From NCBI GenBank assembly GCA_027489135.1, contig JAIYAI010000547.1, positions 1 through 6,516 on the forward strand: DNA of 6,516 nucleotides, given 5' to 3'. Each line of letters opens with the position of its first letter. The stretch's first letter is position 1. The notes under the pieces are model-generated. The model was not told the DNA's origin and did no database searches. It saw only the letters and a program-made list of their open reading frames with translations. This DNA comes from Acetobacteraceae bacterium (GTDB taxonomy: Bacteria; Pseudomonadota; Alphaproteobacteria; Acetobacterales; Acetobacteraceae). The position numbers and the translations under genes are program-made. Below, piece by piece: positions 1 through 5,600 of this stretch.

Positions 1-780
1 GAAGGCGTCCTCCTGCCGCGCGCTGGCGAACAGCTTCACCGTCTGCACGTTGGTGTAGCTGTCGACGATCCGGCCTGTCAGCGCGCTGCGCTCCGCGCTC
101 GCCGCCCGTGACCGGTCGCGCATCCGCGGCACCAGCACGCGCAGCAGCAGGGCGTAGAGCACGAACCAGAAGAGGATCGGCAGCGCCATCCGCCAGTCCT
201 GGTCCGCCAGCAGCAGCAGCGCCGCGGTGCCGTAGACCAGGATGTACCAGAGCGCGTTGACCACCTGCACCACGCTCTCGCGCAGGGCCGGGCCGGCCTG
301 CATCACGCGCGTGGCGATGCGGCCTGCGAAATCCTCCTGGAAGAAGGGCAGGCCCTGGCGGATCACGTGCCAGTGGCTCTGCCAGCGGATCATGCTGGTG
401 ACGTTGGCGTTGATGCCCTGCTGGGTGATCAGGTTCTGCGCCAGGATCGCGGCTGGCCGCGCCACCAGCAGCACCAGCGCCATGCCCAGCAATGTCGGCC
501 ATGCCTCCGCGAACAGGCGTTCGGGAGGATGGACAGACAGCAGCGCGACCAGTCGCCCGATCATCACCGGGATGGCGAGGTCCAGCAGCGCCACCGCCAT
601 GCCGGCGACGAAGAGGGCGGCGAAGAGCACCCGCGCCTGGCCGATGAAGTGGCGGTAGAAGGCGACCAGCCCGGCGGGCGGCGGCCCCTCCGGCACGGCG
701 CGGCCCAGGATGCGCGCAGCGGGTTCGCCCGGCGGGGCGACGGGGTCGAGCAGCCTCTCGAACCAGCGGAAGGGGAGCAT
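1..780 (-). CDS. ABC exporter half-transporter, N-terminal part (membrane domain), cut by window edge
   Basis: This is the first 260 residues of an ABC transporter that fuses a membrane domain to an ATPase domain, the architecture of MsbA/MdlB-type exporters. The start is the ATG whose complement lies at 778-780. The reading frame is open to position 1, so the rest of the membrane domain and the whole nucleotide-binding domain lie outside. A soluble N-terminus of about 45 residues is followed by hydrophobic stretches near residues 50-80, 93-115, 170-192 and 197-217. Between the second and third is a polar segment (about 116-168) with QNLITQQGINANV and LPFFQEDFAGRIATR. This is typical of ABC_membrane domains, in which 'FF' plus 'G.I.TRV' marks the intracellular loop. 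The end (NVQTVKLFASARQE) matches the conserved stretch before the last helices. Such proteins usually have about 600 residues and work as dimers in the inner membrane. The substrate cannot be told. No clear ribosome-binding site precedes the ATG, so the exact start is less certain than the family. Confidence 0.88.
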   Translation of the reverse strand, partial: MLPFRWFERLLDPVAPPGEPAARILGRAVPEGPPPAGLVAFYRHFIGQARVLFAALFVAGMAVALLDLAIPVMIGRLVALLSVHPPERLFAEAWPTLLGMALVLLVARPAAILAQNLITQQGINANVTSMIRWQSHWHVIRQGLPFFQEDFAGRIATRVMQAGPALRESVVQVVNALWYILVYGTAALLLLADQDWRMALPILFWFVLYALLLRVLVPRMRDRSRAASAERSALTGRIVDSYTNVQTVKLFASARQEDAF

Positions 781-822
781 GGGGCAGAAGGCGGCGCGAC
801 GGCGGATCGGTCAAGCGGGGGT

Positions 823-874
823 TTGCGTATCGCGATCCCGCTCCCTATGTCGGATATGTCACATCGGCACGCAA
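823..874. promoter_or_regulatory. Possible divergent promoter region with inverted TTGCGT
   Basis: This is the gap between the divergent ABC gene and the small membrane-protein gene. TTGCGT at 823-828 and its inverse ACGCAA at 869-874 face each other. On the plus strand TTGCGT is followed, after 17 bases, by TATGTC (846-851), a weak -35/-10 pair matching 3 of 6 at each box. It would start transcription near 858, ahead of the ATG at 904. The opposite TTGCGT has no good -10 partner. The gap also holds the 8-base palindrome ATCGCGAT (829-836) and the small dyad ATGTCACAT (856-864). All of these are short enough to occur by chance. Confidence 0.18.
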
Positions 875-903
875 CCCGAGCCCTGGGGTCCGGTCCCATC
901 AGC

Positions 904-1083
904 ATGTCCGATCACGACAGGACGGCCGCCGCCGTCGCCGCCTACCTCGCCACCTCCGCCCATGGCCGGGCGCGCACCGCCCGGGCCTTGCGCCTGCGCG
1001 GGCCGGGGGCTTTCCGGGAACTGGTGATTCTCGCGCTGGCGGTGGTGCTGCCGGCACTGGGCGCCATCGTGCTGCTGGGGTAG
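904..1083 (+). CDS. Small protein of unknown function with a C-terminal hydrophobic segment
   Basis: A 59-residue reading frame with nearly every third codon position G or C, like the firm genes of this window. The first 37 residues are hydrophilic and rich in Ala and Arg. Residues 38-59 (beginning RELVILALAVVLP) form a single hydrophobic helix that ends right at the stop codon, so the protein may be tail-anchored in the inner membrane with its basic part in the cytoplasm. It is divergent to the ABC exporter. The same frame is also open from an ATG at 847, which would add 19 residues. I prefer 904 because a weak promoter-like pair overlaps 847 and the extra residues look less protein-like. 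Neither start has a clear ribosome-binding site. I do not recognise the family. It could be a chance frame in GC-rich DNA, but the codon bias and hydrophobic end argue for a real gene. Confidence 0.45.
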   Translation: MSDHDRTAAAVAAYLATSAHGRARTARALRLRGPGAFRELVILALAVVLPALGAIVLLG

Positions 1084-1147
1084 CGGTCCTGTCGGCCCGC
1101 GCGGCGATCGTTCCGACCGTGGCGAGGCATCGACCCGGTCAGCACCC

Positions 1148-1563
1148 GTGGGCAGCCCCCCATCCCGCCGCACGTCCCGCCAGGACGACATCACCGAGAT
1201 CGCCGTCGTCACCGATGTGACCGATGGCGCCGGCACGGCAGGCTTGCGCAACCAGCCCGGCGTCCTGGCGACAGCACGGGTCCCTTCTGAAGGCCGGCGA
1301 CAGCGGCAGTGGCATCCTGGACGCGCATCGCGCGCTCCTGGGACTGCTTCTCGCCGGCACCGATGCGCGGACGCAGGCGAACCCGATCGCGGCGGTTCCG
1401 GATGCCCTCCGGGCCAGGCTTGGATGCGAGGCGTGGCGCCTGTGTCCGCGCCAGCGCCCGGCCGGAGCACCGTGCCCGCGTGCCCGCGGCGGTCAGGATC
1501 ACGTCGGTCGGCGGGCCGCTGGTGATCCGCGTGGAGGCCGAGCCCGGCTATGCCGAGCCATGA
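1148..1563 (+). pseudogene. Possible decayed gene spread over three frames, unidentified
   Basis: The 590 bases between 1084 and 1673 hold no intact gene, but coding-like bias passes from frame to frame. From a GTG at 1148 to about 1280 the third-position G/C pattern is best in one frame (includes DDITEIAVVTDVTDG). From about 1283 to 1419 it is best in the second (includes GILDAHRALLGLLLAG and ANPIAAVPDALRARL). From about 1420 to the TGA at 1561-1563 it is best in the third (includes VRITSVGGPLVIRVEAEPGY). Read together these give a protein of roughly 138 residues. This is what two frameshifts in a former gene, or two sequencing errors, would leave. The middle segment faintly recalls helices of PEP-utilising phosphotransferases (ILDAHRALL) and the last segment an ATPase-like beta hairpin, but neither is strong enough to name a family. 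Nothing clear is seen in the flanks 1084-1147 and 1564-1637. GC-rich non-coding DNA is often open in several frames, so confidence is low. Confidence 0.3.
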
Positions 1564-1637
1564 AGCAGCGCACCCGGACCGGCGCCATGCGCCGAGCTGC
1601 CAGGTGATGCCCCGTTCCCGTCGCGCGCTGCGGCGGC

Positions 1638-1643
1638 TAGGGT
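1638..1643 (+). promoter_or_regulatory. Possible -10 element ahead of the tandem Bug genes
   Basis: TAGGGT, 36 bases before the ATG at 1674, matches TATAAT at 3 of 6 positions. The bases 17 upstream (TTCCCG, 1615-1620) match a -35 poorly. A similar hexamer, TATGCT, lies ahead of the third Bug gene. This is a weak candidate, kept because transcription of 1674-3607 must start somewhere in this gap unless it comes from further upstream. Confidence 0.2.
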
Positions 1644-1673
1644 TTCGGCAAATAGCCTACCGGGAGGAATCGC

Positions 1674-2642
1674 ATGCTCGACCGCCGCCACCTGCTCGGT
1701 GCTGCCGCGCTCGCCCTGCCCGCCGTCGCGCGGGCGCAGGGCACATGGCCGGACAAGCCGATCCGCTACATCATCGGCGGCGCGGCGGGCGGGGTCTCCG
1801 ACATCTTCCTGCGGATGATGGAGAACCGTCTGCGCGAGCGGCTCGGCCAGCCCCTGGTGATCGAGCCGAGGCCAGGCGCCGGCGGCATGATCGGCGCGGA
1901 GGCGACCGCACGCAGCGCGCCGGATGGCTACACCTTCTACGTCAATCACATCGCCAGCCACGGCATCGGCCCGACGCTGTACCGGCGCCTCAGCTTCGAC
2001 CCGCTGAAGGACCTGCCCGGCGTCGCGCGCATCGCCTTCCTGCCCAATGTCCTGATCGTGAAGGGCGACAGTCCGATCCGCTCGGTGCAGGACCTGGTCG
2101 CCTTCATCAAGGCGAATCCCGCACGCGCCACGTTTGCCTCCGCCGGCACCGGCACCTCCTCCCATCTCTCGGGCGTGCTGCTCGGCCTGCGCATCGGCGC
2201 TGAGGTCACCCATGTGCCCTATCGCGGCACCGCACCGTCCATGGCCGCCGTGCTGAACGGCGAGGTGCTCTTCGCCATCGACAACGCCCCGGCCAGCCGC
2301 CAGCAGGTGCTGGCCGGGATGCTGCGCGCGCTTGCCGTGTCCAGTGGCACGCGCGCCTCCACCATGCCCGAATTGCCGACCATGCAGGAAGCCGGGGTGC
2401 CGGATTTCGACGTGACGAGCTGGTACGGCATCGCGGCGCCGGCGGCGATGCCACGGGCAATCTTCGACCGGCTCGGCGCGGAACTGGTCGCCGCGCTGAA
2501 CGACCCCGCCATCGCCCAGCGCATGCGCGAGTACGGGGCGGAGCCGGCGCCGCTGCCGCCCGCCGAATTCGACGCCTTCATGCGCGCCGAGGTGGCGAAA
2601 TGGGCGCCCGTCGTGCGCGCCTCCGGCGCGAGCATCGACTGA
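1674..2642 (+). CDS. Bug/TTT-family periplasmic solute receptor, first of a tandem pair
   Basis: A 322-residue extracytoplasmic binding protein of the Bug (tripartite tricarboxylate transporter receptor) family. It has the usual family length and is expected to catch a small organic acid or similar solute in the periplasm. The N-terminus MLDRRHLLGAAALALP fits a twin-arginine-type signal (RRxLL), with likely cleavage after ARA at residues 19-21. The first ligand loop is GGAAGGVSDIFLR (35-47). Other family marks are RPGAGGMIGAE (66-76), APDGYT (82-87), VLIVKGDSP (126-134), GTGTSSHLSG (158-167), THVPYRGTAPSM (179-190), AIDNAP (201-206) and SWYGIAAPA (249-257). A good ribosome-binding site, GGGAGGA (1662-1668), lies 5 bases before the ATG and fixes the start. 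The stop overlaps the next gene by one base. GVSDIF replaces the more usual APGG-type loop seen in the third Bug gene here. The family is certain; the ligand cannot be predicted. Confidence 0.95.
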   Translation: MLDRRHLLGAAALALPAVARAQGTWPDKPIRYIIGGAAGGVSDIFLRMMENRLRERLGQPLVIEPRPGAGGMIGAEATARSAPDGYTFYVNHIASHGIGPTLYRRLSFDPLKDLPGVARIAFLPNVLIVKGDSPIRSVQDLVAFIKANPARATFASAGTGTSSHLSGVLLGLRIGAEVTHVPYRGTAPSMAAVLNGEVLFAIDNAPASRQQVLAGMLRALAVSSGTRASTMPELPTMQEAGVPDFDVTSWYGIAAPAAMPRAIFDRLGAELVAALNDPAIAQRMREYGAEPAPLPPAEFDAFMRAEVAKWAPVVRASGASID

Positions 2643-3607
2643 TGCGGCGCCGATCCCTCCTCGCCGCACCCGCGCTGCTGGCCGCGACGCGCGCCCGCGC
2701 GCAACAGCCCTGGCCGGACCGCCCGCTCCGCTTCGTCATCAGCGCGCAGGTCGGCGGCGTCTCCGACATCTTCATCCGGATCCTGGAGAACCGGATCCGC
2801 GAGCATCTGGGCCAGACGCTCTACATCGATCCGCGCCCCGGCGGCGGCGGCATGATCGCCGCCGAAAGCGCCATCCGCGCCGCCGACAACCACAGCTTCA
2901 CCGTCAACCATATCGCGTCGCACGCCATCAGCCTTGCGGTCTACCGCAACCGCGGCGCCTTCGATCCGAACCGCGAGCTGCCGGGCATCTGCCGCCTTGC
3001 ACGGCTGCCCAACGTGCTGATCGTCAAGGGCGACAGCCCGATCACCTCGGTCGCGGAGCTGGTCGCCTTCATCAAGGCCAATCCGCGGCTGGCAAATTTC
3101 AGTTCCGCCAGTTCCGGCACCTCCTCCCACCTCTCGGGCCTGCTCTTCGCGGAGCGGATGGGCGTGGACGTCACGCACATCCCCTATCGCGGCACGGCGC
3201 CGTCGATGCAGGCGGTGCTGAACGGCCAGGTGCTGTTCAACATCGACAACGCGCCGGTCAGCCGCGCCCTGGTGCAGCAGGGCGCGCTGCGGGCGCTCGG
3301 CGTCAGCACGGCCGAGCGCGTGCCGACCATGCCGGACCTGCCGACGCTGCAGGAGCAGGGGGTGCGCGACTTCGACGTCTCCTCCTGGTACGGCATCGCC
3401 GCCCCCGCTGCGACGCCGCGCGCGGTGACGGACCGCCTCTCCGGCGTGCTGGTGGACGCTATGGCCGATCCCGACATCATCCGCCGTTTCCGCGACGTCG
3501 GCGCCGAGCCCTGGCCGTTGCCGACCGATGCCTATCGCGCCTTCATCGCCGGCGAAGTCGCGCGCTGGGCGGCGGTGGCGCAGGCGGCGGGGGCGACGGT
3601 GGATTGA
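2642..3607 (+). CDS. Bug/TTT-family periplasmic solute receptor, second of a tandem pair
   Basis: A 321-residue Bug-family receptor, about 60% identical (hand count over the mature part) to the preceding gene, evidently by tandem duplication. The ATG at 2642 shares its A with the TGA of the first gene (TGATG), so translation is probably coupled; no separate ribosome-binding site is seen. An in-frame ATG at 2600 would add 14 basic residues ahead of the signal peptide and is unlikely. MRRRSLLAAPALLAATRARA is a twin-arginine-like signal with cleavage after residue 20. Shared motifs are GGVSDIFIR (38-46), RPGGGGMIAAE (65-75), NHIASH (89-94), LPNVLIVKGDSPI (122-134), SGTSSHLSG (158-166), THIPYRGTAPSM (178-189) and IDNAP (201-205). 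The DGYT turn of the family, present in the first copy, is replaced here by DNHSFT (82-87) with one residue lost, suggesting an altered ligand pocket. The ligand is unknown. No TctA/TctB membrane genes are nearby. Confidence 0.94.
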   Translation: MRRRSLLAAPALLAATRARAQQPWPDRPLRFVISAQVGGVSDIFIRILENRIREHLGQTLYIDPRPGGGGMIAAESAIRAADNHSFTVNHIASHAISLAVYRNRGAFDPNRELPGICRLARLPNVLIVKGDSPITSVAELVAFIKANPRLANFSSASSGTSSHLSGLLFAERMGVDVTHIPYRGTAPSMQAVLNGQVLFNIDNAPVSRALVQQGALRALGVSTAERVPTMPDLPTLQEQGVRDFDVSSWYGIAAPAATPRAVTDRLSGVLVDAMADPDIIRRFRDVGAEPWPLPTDAYRAFIAGEVARWAAVAQAAGATVD

Positions 3608-3621
3608 TCCGCCGGAAGGGG

Positions 3622-3627
3622 TTGACT
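3622..3627 (+). promoter_or_regulatory. Possible -35 box for the regulator-exporter operon
   Basis: TTGACT matches the -35 consensus at 5 of 6 positions and overlaps the first base pairs of the upstream palindrome. No good -10 is seen 16-18 bases on (GGTGCT at 3645-3650 with a 17-base gap). A second choice is TTGCAT at 3627-3632 with TTGCAT at 3650-3655. Either way the start of transcription would fall about 4-10 bases before the ATG at 3666. Confidence 0.4.
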
Positions 3628-3640
3628 TGCATCCTGCAAG
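3626..3640. promoter_or_regulatory. Operator palindrome, upstream copy
   Basis: CTTGCATCCTGCAAG is a perfect inverted repeat: 6-base arms CTTGCA/TGCAAG around TCC. An identical copy begins 23 bases further on, about two helical turns, so two regulator dimers could sit on the same face of the DNA. It overlaps the only good -35 candidate, and the neighbouring gene encodes an HxlR-type repressor, so autoregulation by promoter blocking is the natural reading. The binding itself is inferred. Confidence 0.75.
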
Positions 3641-3648
3641 CCCTGGTG

Positions 3649-3663
3649 CTTGCATCCTGCAAG
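3649..3663. promoter_or_regulatory. Operator palindrome, downstream copy
   Basis: Second perfect copy of CTTGCATCCTGCAAG. The identity with the first copy continues two bases further (CC), so the direct repeat is 17 bases (3626-3642 and 3649-3665). It ends 2 bases before the ATG at 3666 and takes up the place where a ribosome-binding site would be. A bound repressor here would cover the -10 region and the transcription start. Confidence 0.75.
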
Positions 3664-3665
3664 CC

Positions 3666-4181
3666 ATGCCCCCCCGCACCGACTTCGCCCAGGAACGCTG
3701 CCCCGTCGCCCGCGCCATGGCGGTGCTGGGCGAGCGTTGGGCCATCCTGATCCTGCGGGAGGCCTTCTACGGCGTCACCCGCTTCGATGCCTTCGAACGC
3801 GCCCTCGGCATCGCCCCCAACATCCTCGCCGCCCGCCTGAAGGCGCTGGTCGAGCATGGTGTGCTGCGCAAGGTGGCGGTCGAGGGCAACCGCCACGAAT
3901 ACCGCCTGACCGACAAGGGCCGCGAGGTCTACCCCGCCTTCCTCGCGCTGAAGCAGTGGGGCGACCGCTGGATGGCGCTGCCCGAGGATTCGCCCGTGGG
4001 ATCGGTGATCGAGGTGGTGGAGCGCAGCACGGGCCGCCCGGTCGAGGTGGCCATCGTACCGGCCGGCACGGTGCCGCCGATGACGGTGCGCGACGTCAAG
4101 GCCCTGCCCGGGCCCGGCGCGTCCCCCGCGCTGCGGGAGCGCCTCGAGACCATGCACAAGGACCGTGCCGATGCCGGCTGA
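3666..4181 (+). CDS. HxlR-family winged-helix transcriptional regulator
   Basis: A 171-residue DNA-binding regulator of the HxlR family (MarR-like winged helix, acting as a dimer). Cys12 in the motif CPVARAMAVLGERWAILILRE (begins at residue 12) is the near-invariant N-terminal cysteine, which in studied members can serve as a redox or electrophile sensor. The helix-turn-helix follows with TRFDAFERALGIAPNILAARLKAL (38-61), and the wing with HEYRLTDKGREVYP (77-90). LKQWGDRWM (95-103) is the usual closing helix. A C-terminal extension of about 65 residues (TGRPVEVAIVPAG, VRDVKALPGPGA) is typical of the alphaproteobacterial branch. The ATG at 3666 is chosen because residues before it are not protein-like and would be encoded by the two palindromes. 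There is no ribosome-binding site, which suggests a very short leader. The gene overlaps the downstream exporter by 11 bases and most likely represses both genes until a drug or electrophile is sensed. Confidence 0.94.
   Translation: MPPRTDFAQERCPVARAMAVLGERWAILILREAFYGVTRFDAFERALGIAPNILAARLKALVEHGVLRKVAVEGNRHEYRLTDKGREVYPAFLALKQWGDRWMALPEDSPVGSVIEVVERSTGRPVEVAIVPAGTVPPMTVRDVKALPGPGASPALRERLETMHKDRADAG
4158..4162 (+). promoter_or_regulatory. Ribosome-binding site that decides the exporter start
   Basis: AAGGA lies 8 bases before the ATG at 4171, inside the end of the regulator gene. It is too close (2 bases) to the in-frame GTG at 4165. The in-frame ATG at 4192 has no purine-rich sequence before it. 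It therefore favours 4171. Confidence 0.6.
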
Positions 4182-5541
4182 TGCCCCCGCGATGACGGTG
4201 ACAAATACCGCGGCGATTCCTGCGGCGACACCGTCCCGCACCGTGCTGGCCAGGCGCATCCTGGCGCTGGCGGCGCCCACCTCCGCGCTCGCCTTCGTGC
4301 AGTCCGGGTCGATGCTGTTCGAGACCTGGCTGGCGGCGCGCCAGGGCACGGCGGCGCTGGCCGGTTGGGCGGTGGTGCTGCCCTTCGCGCTGCTGATCCA
4401 GATGATGTCGGCGGGCGCCATGGGCGGCGGCGTGGTCGGCGCCATCGCCCGCGCGCTCGGTGCCGGCAAGCGGGACGAGGCCGCGGCGCTGGTGATGCAC
4501 GCCATGGTCATCGCGCTCTGCGGCGGACTGATCTTCACCATCGCGCTGGCCGGCTTCCCGACCGCCATCCTCGGGCTGATCGGCGGGGCGGAGGCGGCCG
4601 CGGCGGCGGCGGGCTATGCGACGCTGCTCTTCGGCCTCGGCGCCATCCCGGCCTGGTTCGCCAATACCCTCGCCTCCGTGCTGCGGGGCGGCGGGCGCCA
4701 CGCGCTGGCCGCACGGGTGATGCTGACGACGGGGCTCGCCTATCCGCTGATGGCCTGGGCGTTGATGGAACCCTTCGGCATGGGCCTGCCGGGCGCGGGC
4801 CTCGCCATGGCGCTGAGCCAGACGGCAGCCGCGCTGATCCAGGGCTATGTCGTGCTGCGCGGCGGGGCGGGCTTCACGCCGCGGCTGCGGGTGACCTTCC
4901 GGCGGGCGCTGTTCTGGCAGATCCTGCGGGTCGGCCTCGTGGCCTCCGCGCTGGCGACCATCGCCAACCTGGCGACCATCCTGGTCACGGCGCGCATCGC
5001 GTCCCACGGCGCGACGGCGGTGGCGGCCTATGGCGTCTCCGCGCGGCTCGAATTCCTGATGATCCCGATCGCCTTCGGGGTGGGGTCGGCGCTGACGGCG
5101 CTGGTCGGGCGCGCGGTGGGGGCGGGGGACTGGGCGACGGCGCGGGCGACGGCCTGGACCGGGGCGATGATGGCGCTTGCGATCACGGGCGTGGTGGGCT
5201 TTTTCGTCACGCTGTTCCCGGGCGCGACGGCGCGGGCCTTCGCCTCCGACCCCGAGGTGGTGGCGATCGCCACGACGGCGCTGTCCGTCATCGGGCCGGC
5301 GATGCCGATCTTCGGCATGGGCATGGCCTTCTATTTCGCGGCGCTCGGCGCGGGGCGGGTCACCTGGCCGGCGATGGCCGGGGTGTCGCGGATCCTCCTC
5401 GCGGTCGGCGGAGGTTGGCTGCTGGGCGATGTGATGGGCTTCGGGCTGACCGGCCAGTTCGTGGCGGTGGCCTGCGGCATCACCGCCTATGGCGTGCTCT
5501 GCGCGGCCGCGGTGCGGCCGGGGGTGTGGCCGGGGAGGTAA
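4171..5541 (+). CDS. MATE-family multidrug efflux transporter (NorM/DinF type)
   Basis: A 456-residue inner-membrane protein with about 12 hydrophobic segments, the size and layout of MATE exporters, which expel cationic drugs and other toxic compounds using a sodium or proton gradient. The two internally homologous halves can be seen. GAIARALGAGKRDEAAAL (90-107) in the first half is echoed by ALVGRAVGAGDWATARA (310-326) in the second, both the conserved loop after the second helix of each half. The first half runs to about residue 230, followed by a basic linker (GGAGFTPRLRVTFRR) and the second half. Other typical parts are LFETWLAARQGTAALAGWAV (49-68) and AAYGVSARLEFLMIPIAFGVG (285-305). 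It shares an operon with the HxlR regulator (11-base overlap), so expression is probably controlled from the palindromes ahead of that gene. It is complete, with a TAA stop. Substrate and coupling ion cannot be told from the sequence. Confidence 0.94.
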   Translation: MPADAPAMTVTNTAAIPAATPSRTVLARRILALAAPTSALAFVQSGSMLFETWLAARQGTAALAGWAVVLPFALLIQMMSAGAMGGGVVGAIARALGAGKRDEAAALVMHAMVIALCGGLIFTIALAGFPTAILGLIGGAEAAAAAAGYATLLFGLGAIPAWFANTLASVLRGGGRHALAARVMLTTGLAYPLMAWALMEPFGMGLPGAGLAMALSQTAAALIQGYVVLRGGAGFTPRLRVTFRRALFWQILRVGLVASALATIANLATILVTARIASHGATAVAAYGVSARLEFLMIPIAFGVGSALTALVGRAVGAGDWATARATAWTGAMMALAITGVVGFFVTLFPGATARAFASDPEVVAIATTALSVIGPAMPIFGMGMAFYFAALGAGRVTWPAMAGVSRILLAVGGGWLLGDVMGFGLTGQFVAVACGITAYGVLCAAAVRPGVWPGR

Positions 5542-5548
5542 TTGCGCC

Positions 5549-5554
5549 TATGCT
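5549..5554 (+). promoter_or_regulatory. Possible -10 element ahead of the third Bug gene
   Basis: TATGCT, 52 bases before the ATG at 5601, matches TATAAT at 4 of 6 positions, but no -35 is recognisable 17 bases upstream (GTGGCC). It lies in the 59-base gap after the exporter gene. Without a visible terminator in that gap, read-through from the exporter operon is equally possible. Confidence 0.25.
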
Positions 5555-5600
5555 TCCCCGGCAACCGGCCGCAGCGCCGGACGACCTGGGAGGCCATCGC

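Noticed and set aside
242..903. Plus-strand frames across the first 900 bases
   Set aside because: They run opposite the ABC exporter membrane domain; only the 3' part of one, from 904, looks coding.
859..1470. 203-codon minus-strand frame across the small gene and the following gap
   Set aside because: Composition is Arg/Pro/Gly-rich with no domain; the plus-strand readings have the better third-position pattern.
1548..2669. 373-codon minus-strand frame opposite the first Bug gene
   Set aside because: Same antisense effect; the product is Gly/Arg/His/Ala-rich and unlike any protein family.
3626..3663. Reading the two palindromes as terminator hairpins or a start of a repeat array
   Set aside because: Six-base stems with 3-base loops, no T-run, and only two copies directly at a regulator start; an operator explains them better.
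3528..3665. N-terminal extension of the HxlR regulator from an upstream in-frame start
   Set aside because: It would overlap the end of the second Bug gene and be encoded by the operator repeats; the family begins close to the conserved cysteine, as it does from 3666.
2219..3745. 508-codon open frame on the minus strand opposite the second Bug gene
   Set aside because: It lies opposite a convincing gene and has a His/Arg/Gly-rich, low-complexity composition without domain marks. GC-rich third positions make such antisense frames long by default.
3543..5007. Long minus-strand frames opposite the regulator and exporter
   Set aside because: The sense strand encodes clear HxlR and MATE proteins; the antisense products have no recognisable features.
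5557..5580. Possible hairpin CCGGC...GCCGG as a terminator after the exporter gene
   Set aside because: Only a 5-base stem with a long loop and no T-run; such GC-rich pairs are expected by chance here.
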